The notes beneath the pieces are model-generated. The model was not told where the DNA came from. It did not search any database and saw only the letters and a list, made by a program, of their open reading frames with translations. From contig JAVTLE010000023.1 of assembly GCA_033439295.1 (NCBI GenBank), positions 2,082,530 to 2,146,529 of the forward strand: a stretch of 64,000 bases of DNA, read 5' to 3'. This document shows positions 37,403-48,159 of the stretch, piece by piece (within the stretch, counting starts at the first letter, position 1; each line of letters starts with the position of its first letter). The translations under genes and the position numbers were made by a program. The DNA comes from Deuterostichococcus epilithicus (Eukaryota; Chlorophyta; Trebouxiophyceae; Prasiolales; Stichococcaceae).

Positions 37403-37407
37403 TGTAA
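37403..37407 (+). terminator. candidate poly(A) signal of PQ-loop gene
   Basis: TGTAA about 180 bases after the stop at 37224. It marks the likely end of the transcript before the repeat island begins. Confidence 0.4.
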
Positions 37408-37640
37408 TGTGTCTCGGCGTCCTATTATTGCCGGCCGGTGTTGCCAGCAGTCGCCTGCATAAAACCCTCGTCCTGGCTGAAGGAAAAAAAACGATGCTTG
37501 CCTCAGCAGGGGCGTCACATCAGCAAAGGGGCCATGGCGGCACCACACTTTGCAGACAACGTTTCCTGCCCAAATAAAACCCCTCCCCCTCTCTCTCTTT
37601 CTTTCCTCCGTTGCATGCATCTTTTGTTCCGTGCCGCACG

Positions 37641-37689
37641 CTCCCTCCCTCCCTCCCTCCCTCCCTCCCTCCCTCCCTCCCTCCCTCCC
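37641..37689 (+). repeat. CTCC tetranucleotide microsatellite
   Basis: About twelve uninterrupted CTCC units directly abut the left end of the inverted-repeat island. Confidence 0.95.
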
Positions 37690-38010
37690 ACACTCTTTCC
37701 CTCTCTCTTCTCTTTCCTCCGTTGTATGCGGTTTCTTTCTTTTCTCTCCTTTATCCCTTTATCATTTAAGACATGGTTCAACGGAAAAGTCGGACGTGGC
37801 GTGCAGTGCTGGCGGCGCTTGGTCGAGAGGCCTAACCCATGAAAGCTATGCGAGCATGCAAAGGAAGAAAGTGTGATCTATTCGTTCCTTCAACTCCTTC
37901 GTGTTTCGTCCTTCTTTTCTTTTCTTTTCACAGAGCAACAGAAGAAGGCAAGAATGTACAACAGAAGCAAGTCCAAACTGGCTTTCTATTGTATGCATTG
38001 TTTTCTTCTA
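37690..38010 (+). repeat. left inverted arm of the island
   Basis: Pairs with the reverse complement of 39560-39870. It begins in a CT-rich tract beside the microsatellite. Its inner end is the first copy of the GGCTTTCTATTGTATGCATT block. An outer partial copy of its first bases also occurs at about 37590-37640. Confidence 0.7.
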
Positions 38011-38054
38011 TTTGCGCTGCAACGGAAGAAACAATGCATACAAAAGAAAGCCAG
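37978..38054. repeat. hairpin 1 of the internal cluster
   Basis: Arms of about 28 bases: the left starts CTGGCTTTCTATTGTATGCA and the right ends TGCATACAAAAGAAAGCCAG. They surround a loop that contains GCTGCAACGG. Confidence 0.75.
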
Positions 38055-38144
38055 TTCCGTTGCAGCGCAAACAGAAGAAAACAGTCCTTTCATCCGTTGT
38101 ATGCAATTTTTATTCCGTTGCAGCACCAACAGAAGAAAACAAAC

Positions 38145-38187
38145 ATACAACGGAAGAACGTCCCATCCTGGCTTTCTTCCGTTGTAT
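38145..38187. repeat. hairpin 2 of the internal cluster
   Basis: ATACAACGGAAGAA on the left pairs with TTCTTCCGTTGTAT on the right, with a loop of about 15 bases. Confidence 0.8.
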
Positions 38188-38346
38188 ACATTTTCTTCCG
38201 TTGCAGTGGCAGAAGAAGAAAACAAAACGTAAAACGGAAGAAAGCCAAGAGATTGGACTTTTTTGTCTTCTGTTGGCGCTGCAAAGGAACAAAACATGCA
38301 TACAACGGAAGGAAGGCATGTTGCGCGCGGAACAGAACAAAAAATG

Positions 38347-38391
38347 CATACAACGGAAGAAAGCCAGGATCAGACTTTCTTCCGCTGTATG
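38347..38391. repeat. hairpin 3 of the internal cluster
   Basis: Seventeen-base arms CATACAACGGAAGAAAG and CTTTCTTCCGCTGTATG with one mismatch and an 11-base loop. Confidence 0.8.
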
Positions 38392-38433
38392 TTTGTATTC
38401 TTCCTTTGGCGCTGCAACGGAAGCGAAAATCTT

Positions 38434-38474
38434 TACAACGGAAGAAGGCCAGGATCAGACTTGCTTCCGTTGTA
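38434..38474. repeat. hairpin 4 of the internal cluster
   Basis: TACAACGGAAG pairs with CTTCCGTTGTA around a loop that repeats the CCAGGATCAGAC of hairpin 3. So whole hairpin units were copied. Confidence 0.8.
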
Positions 38475-39559
38475 TGTTTGTTTTCTTCTGTTGGTGCTGC
38501 AACGGAATAAAAATTGCATACAACGGAAGAAAGGACTGTCGCGCGCGGAACAGAAGAAAATAATGGGCGTTCGCCAGGGGCGAGACGCGAGTTTGATCAG
38601 AATGCTCGAAAGGGGCCGTCGAAAGGGGAGCAGCCAGGTCGTTGATCAGGCTGGCCGAGGAATGACAGCACTGTGCAGCACCCTGTAGCGAAAACGGCCA
38701 CAGCGAAATGACGCATCGCAACATGCAGCAGCTGGCATGGCATGCTCGTGCTATTACGATCGCAGGACTCATACAGATAGCAAATCAGCACGCTCCAGGA
38801 CACTCACGGCTCGGGGTGAGGGGAAAATTCATGCAGTGTGCATGACTCAGGGCGACATGAAGTTTCCACGCCGAAAGCGCTCGCACATCACTGCAGAAGC
38901 CTTTCTGTCATCTGCTGGAACAAGCAGGCGCAAGATGCCGCATGCAGCTCAGCCGGCGAACATCCCCAGCTTGGACATGAACATTCCCCCTCGTACTTGG
39001 CAGGTGGGCGAGTAAACTTACCCACGAGCGGAAGCTGAGCAAAAGTTACACATCGTCTTAATTTTCCCTCGTCGTTGATCTCTCCGAAACGCCCCTTATG
39101 CAACCTGCTGCAGCGCGCACTGGCTGCCAGCTGCAGCAGCCGTGCAACCTGGCAGCGAACCGCACTGCAGCCGGAAGGCTTCCTAATCACAGTCTGCGTC
39201 TGGCAATCGCGAAATTTACCCTCGTTAAAGGACCAGAGGGGTTAGTCTCAGAATCATCCCCCGTTCTATGGAAAATCGTACTAAGGGCGGGGAAACGATT
39301 CTTACATCAACTCGCCAAATCTTACAACGCCGGCTGCCGGGGCGCCGTTCGCACGGCCAGCCGCAGCGCGAGGCGCCTGCCTCACGCAAGGTCTGCAGAA
39401 TGGCCCAAGGAACAGCTGACTGACCAGGGAAGACCTGAAGACGCAGACTGACACCGGCAGAAGGCGGAGGAGGTTTCCCGTCGACGACTCTTAGAGTTTA
39501 CTACGGCCAGGCGGAAACCTTGAGTGCATAAGTTTGAATCACCGAAGGTGATCAAATTA

Positions 39560-39870
39560 AAATGCATACAACGGAAGAAAGCCAGTTTGGACTTTCTGCC
39601 GTTGTACTTTTTTGCCTTCTTCGGTTGCTCCCCGTACAGGGAACAAACTAGGAACGCATACAACGGAGGAAAGAGTGAAGAAAGGATAGATCACACTTTC
39701 TTCCGTTGCATGCTCGCATAATTTTCATGGACTAAGCCTCTCGATTGAGCGCTGCCAGCGCTGACTGCACGTCACGTCCGACATTTCGGTTGAAGCATGT
39801 CTTGAAGCAGATAAAGGAGAGAAAAGACAGAAAAAGCACACAAAGGAGGAAGAAAAAGAGAGAGTGGCAG
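39560..39870 (-). repeat. right inverted arm of the island
   Basis: Reverse complement of 37690-38010 (see the element entry). It ends in an AG-rich tract that mirrors the CT-rich tract of the left arm. Confidence 0.7.
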
Positions 39871-40158
39871 CCTCAGCCCTCAGGTAACCCTGCAAAATAT
39901 GGCGTACACTAGCGTACACCCTGAAGCTTGGGGTTGTACGGTCAGTACTTTGTGCTAGCTTTCAGGGCTTGCTTCCCTACTGATACGTAACATAAATGCC
40001 GAGAGCGTTAGAGGAAGCTGGTAAGGGTGGATAAACAGAGGGTACATGTACCTCCTGAACCCTATATTTCATGAGCTGTGCTGGCCCAATCCAACCAATT
40101 GGCGCTTAATCAACTAGGACCCAGAGTTCACCACCAAGGTATCCAGAGGCAAAGCGCG

Positions 40159-42325
40159 TCATGCCACCAGCAGGGGCTCCGCCTCCGGCTGGGCAACACC
40201 ACCCGATTCCCTTGCCAGCTGGCAGAACAGACCCACGTTCTCCTCCGGGGTGCCCTGCACCACGCCGTGGCCGACGTTGAGGATGTGCCGCGCGCCGCCT
40301 GCCTGGAGCAGCGTCTGCTGCACGTTGCGCCGGATGGTGGCCTCACTGCCGAACAGCACCATGGGGTCCACATTGCCCTGAATGGTGCGCTGGCCACCCA
40401 GCGCCCGCCGCGCGTCGGCGATGTCCACCGCCCAGTCGAGGCCGATCACATCGGCGGTGCAGCCGCGCATTGACTCCAGCTTGCCTGTGCCTGCAGCAGC
40501 AGGCCCCTCTTGTCGACCTGCTGCTGTCTCCTCCTCAACGCTCAGCAGGCTGCCGCACTCATTGAGGCGACCAGGCGACCAGGTTGCATGATGTGACAGC
40601 GCTGCTGCCACGACGCCCTTGAGAAGTTCCCGAGAGCTAGAGCCTCACCTCCGTTCGCGTGGAAGATGAGCGGCGTTTCAGGATAGCGCGCCTTGACGCC
40701 ATCAATGACGCGCTGCGCATATGGCAGGCTGAACTCCTGGAACTGCCCCGGCGTCAGGTGATGCGCCCACGAGTCGAACAGCTGCACCACCTGCGAGGCC
40801 AGCACTGAGCAGCCTGGATTCTCCGCACCACCCACCGACAGTACACCCTTGGGAAAGGAGGGAGGAGGCGGGTCTTGCAAGCGATTTGAGCTGATGCCGA
40901 CGGAAAGACAGTTTCATGGACCGCGTGCTGCGGCAGGTGCTGATGCCTGCGCTGGCGCCAGCCGACTGAGCAGCGAAACACGCACTTGGGCGCCGCTGTC
41001 GATTTGGTGGCACACGTACACGATGAGCGCGTCCGTCAGCCGGTCCAGCAGCGCCGTCAGGATCTCTGGGTTGTTCATCATGATGCGCTTCGTCTGCAGG
41101 CAGTGCCTGCATGACGGGACAGCGCTGCGCATTGGTGCCTCTGATACTCCTTCACAGCCGGGCCACAGGGCAGGGGACAGCTGATCCGCGAAAGTCGTGA
41201 GGTTGGCCCTGTGCTTCGTCGGCTCAGCACGCATGACGTGCGACAGATGCTCAGGGTCATGCTGCGCCTGCAGCAGGGACCTTGTCAACTTGTGCGCAGG
41301 ATATGGGTGCATGGCGGGTAGCTGCAGCGGCTCGCCTGTCGGCGGCGCCCTCCATGGCGTACGCTGCCAGCGTCCAGGGCGCGCCGATGAAGCCCAGCAC
41401 CGTCGAAGCGTTGCCGACGTTCTGCCGCAGCGTCGACAGGATCTCGCGGATGAAGGGGAGGCTGGCGTCCGGGTCGTCCAGCGTCCGCAGCTGCCGCACC
41501 GCGTCCAGGCTGCAGGGAGCATCGGTTGCATTTTCAGCGGAAGCTGCGCTGTGCGCCTGCGGCGCCAGGATCAGACAGCAGATCGCCGGATCTCTTCAAG
41601 GCAAACGCCAGGAGTGCAGGAGCAGCGGCGCTGGGCAGGCTACGAACCTGCGCACAGGCGTCGAGATGACCGGGCCCTTGCCCTTGATGACGTCGAATTC
41701 GATTCCGAGCGCAGGCAGCGGCGTCAGGATGTCGCTGAACATTATGACGCCGTCAGGCTGAAACGCCTCCCACGGCTGCATGGACAGCTCGATGGCGATG
41801 CTGGCCGTCTCCGACCGCGTCCTGAAGGGAATCTTGTCAGAGAACCTGCACGCATGCATGATGTTTAGGGCTCAGGAGCACGGCGTCGCACTGGCAGGGT
41901 GCATCAAAATGGCGGAGCGACAGTACTGCAGGGGTGAATGAGGGTCGCACTTTCTGAAGTCTGCCATGTATCTGCCCGCCTGCCGCATGAGCCACACCGG
42001 CGTCCGCTCGGCGTCTGCGTGCAGCAGGATAAACTTTTCGCCCTGTCAACCACAGTCGCCCCGTGCGTCTTGCAGCGGGGCCGTCTGTCCCCAATGCTCA
42101 TGGCCATGCAGCATGTGCAACATGCGTGCAAGGAAGTTCTGTGCTTCGAGTGCAACACTCACCCTCGCCGCGCGCGACCCTGAGCAGTAGAGGATCCTGC
42201 TGCCCCGCTGCCGCCGCTGAGACGCATGCTTGCCGCGGCGCTCGTGGGGTGGACTTGGGACACAGCCGTGCACCACGTGCGCTTTGGTGGCTGGTGAAAG
42301 GACTGTTGCAGGCCGGCGCCCGCAT
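40159..42325 (-). CDS. uroporphyrinogen III decarboxylase, plastid type
   Basis: Removes four acetate carboxyls from uroporphyrinogen III to give coproporphyrinogen III, on the shared path to haem and chlorophyll. ATG 42325 begins [20 protein letters not shown], a transit-peptide-like start, and the exon ends [11 protein letters not shown]. The next exon has [20 protein letters not shown], the conserved RQAGRY signature that holds the active-site Arg. Then come [24 protein letters not shown] with the catalytic Asp, [20 protein letters not shown], and [20 protein letters not shown]. The later ones are [35 protein letters not shown], and [41 protein letters not shown], which carries the conserved His. 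The stop is at 40159. About eight exons give the full family length. Most plants carry more than one UROD; which one this is cannot be told. Confidence 0.94.
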
Positions 42326-43076
42326 GCTGCTCGCTCTTTTCGAGAGCAGCCCGTTGACGAGGCTGCTGGTTGGTGTTCTTGAAGAGCAAACGAGAGCAGG
42401 TCCTGCAACGGCGATCTATATGATATCGTGCGTGATGCTCGATACCGGAAGATTGCAGCAGCAAGTCACAAACACACTGGCGCAAGATGGGGCGTCATAA
42501 CTCAAATGCCAAATCAAGATGGCGTTCCGGAAGATCTCAGCGTTGGCTCCGAGCGTCCCGCCCAAGTCCCGATGACTCAGCAGCTCGCCCGTCAAAGGCT
42601 CAAAGTGTGTATGTTGCTGGCATGCCTTGCATGATCGTTGCTCAAAGCTGACGGTCGGTCACTGCTCAACCTATCCGAGAACCTCGCCACAAGCCAGTGG
42701 GTGCTTGTTTTGGGATACCTATCCGAGTTGATGCACTGCGGCCAACGGAGGCCCCGACGCACGAATACTGGGGCACTCTGCCGGTTACATCTCGTCGGGA
42801 TACTGTGAGAAACACTGTGGGCCCTTGCGAGACCCCCGATCAGGCAAACCCTTTCACCGATGCTGTGGGCAAACACAGCTGATGCTGGCTGGAACCACCG
42901 CACTGGTGCACACATTCGAATGCACGACGTTGCATCCAGCCACCACTTACCAGGAACAGCCACCGCACCTCCGTTGAGGTCATCAGGCACCTTGGCGCTG
43001 TTTGGCGCGCGCCGCGGCTCATGCACTTAAAGCGTGGCTGCGTGCATCAATGTGCAGGCCGTCCTGACTGCTCGCC
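42326..43076. promoter_or_regulatory. head-to-head intergenic region (UROD / pyruvate dehydrogenase kinase)
   Basis: These 751 bases lie between divergent ATGs and probably hold both promoters. I see no repeat or RNA gene. Confidence 0.4.
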
Positions 43077-45564
43077 ATGGCGGTGTCTTCCATGGCGGGG
43101 CGCCTGGCGGCGATGCGTCACAGCCTGGCGGCGACCAGCGTCAAGCTGGTGGACTCGGTGCCGCGGGAGGTGGTCGACGACATCTTCCACTGCGCCCTGA
43201 AGAAGCAGACCGGCGTCACCCTCAGGTCAGCTGCGTGGGGTTGCTCCGCATGTGCTGCGACGAGCCCGGCAGCCCGGCCTACGCATGTAGTTGCAGCATG
43301 CAGGCGGAGACGCGTGCTGCCGTGTCCCAAGGCAGTGCTCTGGCCGATGCTGGACCGAGAGTGGATCGTGCACACCCTCCTGGCTGATGCACCTGCAGGC
43401 ACATGCTGGACTTTGGGGCGAACCCCATCGAGCGGCAGCTGCTGCTGTCGGCGCAGTTTTTGAGAGCGGAGCTGCCGATCCGGCTGGCGCACCGCGTGGC
43501 AGAGCTGGAAAACCTGCCCTACGGCCTCAGCGCAAAGCCGCACATCCTGAAGGTGCAGCCCTTTGGGCTTAGCTCTTGCAAGCGAGGCTGTCAGAGTTCG
43601 ACGAGATTGTTGCTGCGCAACCTGCCGACAGTCAGATGTCTGGCGCAAATCGGTCTGGCGCACACCGCACGCCTGGTCATGCCATGACACTGATGGAAAG
43701 TGCTGATGCAGGTGCGAGACTGGTACGTGGACTCCTTCAAGGAGCTGCGGCAGTTTCCGGAAGTGCGGGACACCGACACGGAGCTGAAGTTCACTTCCCT
43801 GCTACAGGTGCGCCTGTTCGCTTGCTGGCTGTCGTGGCTGGTTTGCATGCGCAGCCCAGCTGCATGTGTGGGGCCCTGCGCTACTGTAAAGCCGCCAGTG
43901 CCCTCTGTGGAGCGCACATTGAGCGGGGGAACCCACCGCCCCCCGCCAGATGGAGGCAGACAGAAGCGCGGACGCATGCGATCTCAGCAGCAGCAGGGGT
44001 GCTGCTTCATCTCCCTCTGATGCACCAACGGACACCCCTGGCTGATTTCAGCCTGCCGTGCTGGGCCGCAGAGCATCTACAACCGGCACCGCAACGTGGT
44101 GCCGGTCATGGCGATGGGAGTCGCAGAGCTGAAGCAGGAGCTGTCACATGACGTGGGGCTGGGCGACCTGCCGGAGATCCACCAGTTCCTGGATGGCTTT
44201 TACCTCTCCCGCATCGGCATCCGCATCCTCATCGGCCAACACATTGCGCTGCACGACGACAAGAAGGAGGACCACATCGGTACGCGTGCTCTCCTGGGCG
44301 GCAATGTGTCAGTGCACCCTGTGTTATGACTGCACACTTCACCAGCGTTCCAACCCCTCCCTACCGTACCATGCAGCACGTTGCCGTCACACTCAGGAGG
44401 TCAGTAATGACGATGACGCTGATGCAGAGCACCCTTGTTTAAGGAACGAGTCGCACATCCAGCTATGTGCTGCTGCTGTGTCGCTGCAGGCCTCATCTGC
44501 ACAAATTGCCAGCCGCATCAAGTGGTGAGCGACGCGATCTACGACGCGCGCTCCATCTGCCTGCGGGAGTACGGCGATGCGCCCGAAGTCGATGTCTACG
44601 GCGACCCGGGCTTCGCCTTCGCCTACGTGCCGTCGCATCTGCATCACATGGTGGGTGCCTCCTGGCAAGGATTTCAGCTAATGCACGGCTGGCCAGAAGG
44701 GGCGCTTGCAATAAGAAACAGCATCTGCTGTTGACGCTGTCGTGCTGATTCGAGATCATTGGCTGCCGGAATGCCACGCCCCTGACATGCTCGAGCACCC
44801 GCTCCACAGGTGTTTGAGCTGGTGAAGAACTCGCTGCGGGCGGTGAACGACAAATATGCAGACTCAGACGACCTGCCGCCCCCGATACGAGTCATCGTGG
44901 CGGAGGGCGGCGAGGACGTCACCATCAAGGTGCGGATTCCTGCTGCCAGAATGCCTGCTGTCAAGGCGAGGCAGGTACCAGAAGGCAGCAGGTCTGGCTG
45001 CATGCTGCCGGAGGAGCAGACATCTGTGGTGACCGTGGCATTGAGTGGCGGCTGACGCTCCCGCGGCGCACAGGTGTCGGACGAGGGAGGCGGCATCCCC
45101 CGCAGCGGCCTGCCGCGCATCTGGACCTACCTGTACAGCACAGCCTCGTCGCCGCTGTCGGACATGGACACAACGGGGGAGACGGACGGCCCCGCCGTCC
45201 TGGCCGGCTATGGCTACGGCCTGCCCATCAGCCGCCTGTATGCGCGCTACTTTGGCGGCGACCTACAGGTGCTACTGCTGCTACCACTGGCAGACTCCTG
45301 CAACCGCTGTAAGACAACGAGCCCTTACTTGCTGGGCTGCTGCACACCACATTCGAGCATGCATGTGGAGCACTTGTCATTCAAACTCACGACAACATGA
45401 GCGGGTTGCAGATGACCAACATGGAAGGCTGACATGATCAACAGGCATCCAATGCTGACTTCGTAATTCTGCCTTGGCTGGAGATTACGAGCATGGAAGG
45501 ATATGGAACCGACGCCTTCCTCCACCTTAATCGCCTAGGAAACGTGCAGGAGCCCCTGCCATGA
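43077..45564 (+). CDS. mitochondrial pyruvate dehydrogenase kinase
   Basis: Inactivates the mitochondrial pyruvate dehydrogenase complex by phosphorylating E1-alpha. It belongs to the GHKL ATPase fold although it is a Ser kinase. ATG 43077 begins [20 protein letters not shown]. Next come KKQTGVTLR and [19 protein letters not shown] (43405). [19 protein letters not shown] precedes [40 protein letters not shown] and [19 protein letters not shown]. The catalytic His is in the HQFLDGFY segment. The N box is [16 protein letters not shown], the G1 box [20 protein letters not shown], and the G2 box [20 protein letters not shown]. The last exon reads [17 protein letters not shown] and ends NVQEPLP at 45564. 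All motifs are intact and match plant PDHK from end to end, over about nine exons. Confidence 0.95.
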
Positions 45565-46310
45565 CCGCTTCTGAAAGGTGAGCTGCAGCTTCTGCTGCTT
45601 GGCTGCATCTCTGATTCAGCAGCATTCGTGATCCCGGCTGTGATTCAAAATGTTGCAACAGGGAATCATCCCGATCCTGATCATGCGTGTGCAGCAGGTG
45701 CCGGCAGCAGAAGTTTGCAGCAGCGGGTGTCCAGACAAACATTATTTCGTCTCCTCTCTGGGGTGGGTGTTGAGGCATTATCGCTGGTCGGTCGAGCACC
45801 TCCTTGACTACCTACATCGGATTTCCCACTGCAATGCAATGGTTGAGGTGTGTTTAGGTGTGTAGATGGATGCAGATGCCGCTGTGCAGCTTGTAGACCA
45901 CTCAGGTGTATCCCAAGCATGCCGCAACCTGGATCGCTCGGAGGTGGCAACCGAATTGAATGACAGCATGCGACTCCCTGGTGCACATCTCTTCATTCAA
46001 TGCGCACCCCTCCCCAGCCAATCCTACACGAGCGCACGAACAAAATGCTCAGTTCAGGAGATGATGTGCGCACCCTGACTTGGCTATCCTAAGGAAGGCA
46101 GTAACTGTTGTTGCCCTGAGTGTTCCGTTGGGAAGAAAACACGGTGCGTATGAGGAACGGACATGCCGCTCGCCAGCTGCTCGCCTGGCCGGACTGCAGG
46201 GTATCCCAATTCGGCTTGCACTCGGCGTCCCTGGCTGCCACAACGGCTGCAATGTGCTGCCAGTCTGCCAGTGCCCGCTTTGATCCAGCCGCCGCAGGTA
46301 TGGCTGCCAT
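45565..46310. other. tail-to-tail intergenic region, nothing recognised
   Basis: These 746 bases lie between two stop codons. No open frame with a motif, no repeat and no TGTAA signal was found on the proper strand. Confidence 0.4.
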
Positions 46311-47643
46311 TCAGTCCTTGAACAGATCGTCGAGCCCATCATCGTCGTCGTCCTCCTTGGTTGCAGCCGGAACCTCTGCAGCCTGCACAGGTCATGAGCG
46401 GCGCACTCAGCACCGACATCGCGAGCTCGGGCACCATCATCGTGCATGGTGCGGTCACACGACCATCGTTCCAATGATATTATAGTGCGTACCCCATTGG
46501 TGGCGGCCGCTTCATCGGCATCCTCTTCCTTCCGGCCATACACATCGATGCTCAGGTCCTGTTTGATGTTGTCGGCATCGTTGACGACATTCTCCATGTT
46601 CAGCACTCGCTTTTCGTCCAGGTTGTAGTTGAAGTTGGCCTTTGTGGAGCCTAGTGGCACAATGTCCCTGCACATGACAGGGCAGGTGCGACGACTTCAT
46701 GATATGCTCCGGGGCATTCAAGCGGCCGAAACCCTGAACACTGGTCAGACACGGCAGAAACCTGCATCAGCGCTGTCGCCGGTGGGCATACGTGCACCAG
46801 TACCGCAGTCGAAGATCTGCTGACTCACAGGAGGTTGTCCTGGGCGTGCGGCCGCAGCCATGTGCGCGCGGTGGCGTCGCAGCGGAAGTCATAGTCCTCG
46901 CAGAAGGCGGCCTCCGCAAACTCCTCGGGCAGCAGCGATTTGTTCCTCGCCATGGCGTCGCCCAGCTTGATGCCTACGAGCGTCTTGAAGCACGTCCTGG
47001 CGCCTGCACGACGTCCACGAGTCATGCTGTGGGTGCGCGCAGGGCCATGCGCCTGGGGCGCCAACGCCGACTGAGCAGCGCTCTTGCTGCTCTCCTTAGC
47101 TTTGTGAGCGCAGGCTCAGACTCACCGGCAACCATGCACTCCAGCGAGTTTGCGGACACCGGCTCGATCACAAATGCGTCCACTAGCTTGCCGCCGTCCT
47201 CGCTGCGCTCGAAGCAGTGTGCCAGGCCCTGCGGTGGTTACACACTCATCGTTTTTGGCCGACACAGCATCCATGCAATACTCACTGGGACCAGCAGACT
47301 CTCGACCACCTGCCAGTGCGCGCAGCGTTGATGCTGCGCAGTCGAGCTGCCTGTCCCTCACCAGCACGACGTACGAGTCCTTCGGCGTGCTCCACTCTGC
47401 CCCGTATGTGAGCGTGTCGACTTCCGTCGCTGCAGCCCTGACTGCTAGCCTGGATCCAAGCCGTGACGACTGCAGGCACGGTGCAGGCTGCAAATTGTGG
47501 CGGCTGCTGCGCCGACCGGGGCACGGAGGGCAGCAGCCTGCGGCAGTGCTCTGCGGCACTCTGCACCTCGGCAGAAATGATGCGTCTTGTCGCGCGCACT
47601 GTGCTGTTGTGCTGCGCTGCTGGGCTGGAAAGGCTGATGCCAT
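46311..47643 (-). CDS. conserved unknown protein with plastid-type N-terminus
   Basis: I cannot name the family. ATG 47643 opens MASAFPAQQRSTTAQCARQD and stays Ser/Arg/Ala-rich for about 70 residues, like a chloroplast transit peptide. The mature part begins DTLTYGAEWSTPKDSYVVLV. The next exons give LAHCFERSEDGGKLVDAFVI-EPVSANSLECMVAG, then ARTCFKTLVGIKLGDAMARN, PEEFAEAAFCEDYDFRCDAT and ARTWLRPHAQDNLL. A further exon has KANFNYNLDEKRVLNMENVV-NDADNIKQDL, followed by an acidic Asp/Glu tail (KEDDDDDGLDDLFKD) and a stop at 46311. The globular part is rich in Cys and aromatic residues and the splice pattern is coherent, so the gene is surely real. The phase of the first junction (near 47310) was not resolved. 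Stroma location is inferred. Confidence 0.75.
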
Positions 47644-48159
47644 CTGGGGAGCTCGCTAGCAGAGTTTGCCAGGTTGTACAGCAGCCGGTCAGTGATACAG
47701 CACTATGCAAAATTAACCACCATTCCTGACTTGCAAAGGTAAAGCAAACATGCCCAACACGAACAAACAACGATCTAGATCACGTGCGGGCTGATCCCGA
47801 CAGGGAAAAGGCGGATTCATATTTCGCAGCGTGGTACATCGACCCTCCCGTTCCGAAGGCGCGCGCGATGCATGGTCCAGAGCAGCACAGGCCAAGCTTG
47901 GGCTCGTGCAACATGGATGGACAATCATCGCCTTGCGGTTGATTCGTGATAAATTTTGATTCACTCGTCGAGCACAAGGGCAGCCAATAGCAATGTTCGA
48001 GTCTCACAGCGCTGTGATGGCTGGCAGGTGAGTCCCAGCTGACGATATGCAGAACATGTTTGGAGGTCAGGTCGTCGGCACTATAAGGTGCGGTGTGATA
48101 TGTGATGCAGAGACCGGGCGACGCCCAATACATCACAATATGCATCCCCTGCCACGCGC
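47644..48159. promoter_or_regulatory. head-to-head intergenic region (plastid unknown / DUF4200)
   Basis: These 516 bases lie between divergent starts. They may also contain an upstream first exon of the DUF4200 gene, because MLERRRQM is usually internal in that family. Confidence 0.4.

Larger units (their letters stand above)
37690..39870. mobile_element. foldback-type inverted-repeat element, non-coding
   Basis: The left arm (about 37690-38010) and the right arm (about 39560-39870) are reverse complements of each other over roughly 310 bases, with scattered mismatches and small indels. By eye the best stretch (left 37770-37880) is about 80-85% identical. Shared blocks include GTCGGACGTG, CGAGAGGC, ATGCGAGCATGCAA, GGAAGAAAGTGTGATCTAT and GTCCAAACTGGCTTTCT. 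Between the arms lie a cluster of smaller palindromes (38010-38560) and a plain stretch of about 1 kb. No transposase motif is seen in any frame. A non-autonomous foldback/TIR transposon fits, but an old tail-to-tail duplication or a hairpin-RNA locus is possible. A clear target-site duplication was not found. Confidence 0.6.

Noticed and set aside
37900-38560. Regularly repeated short motifs, as in a CRISPR array
   Set aside because: Units occur in both orientations with uneven spacing and the host is a eukaryote; they form hairpins rather than repeats with unique spacers.
37839-38570. Open frames on both strands in the hairpin cluster, rich in Cys and Phe
   Set aside because: They are translations of the repeated CAACGGAAGAAAG motif in several frames, without a start context, splice sites or any family likeness.
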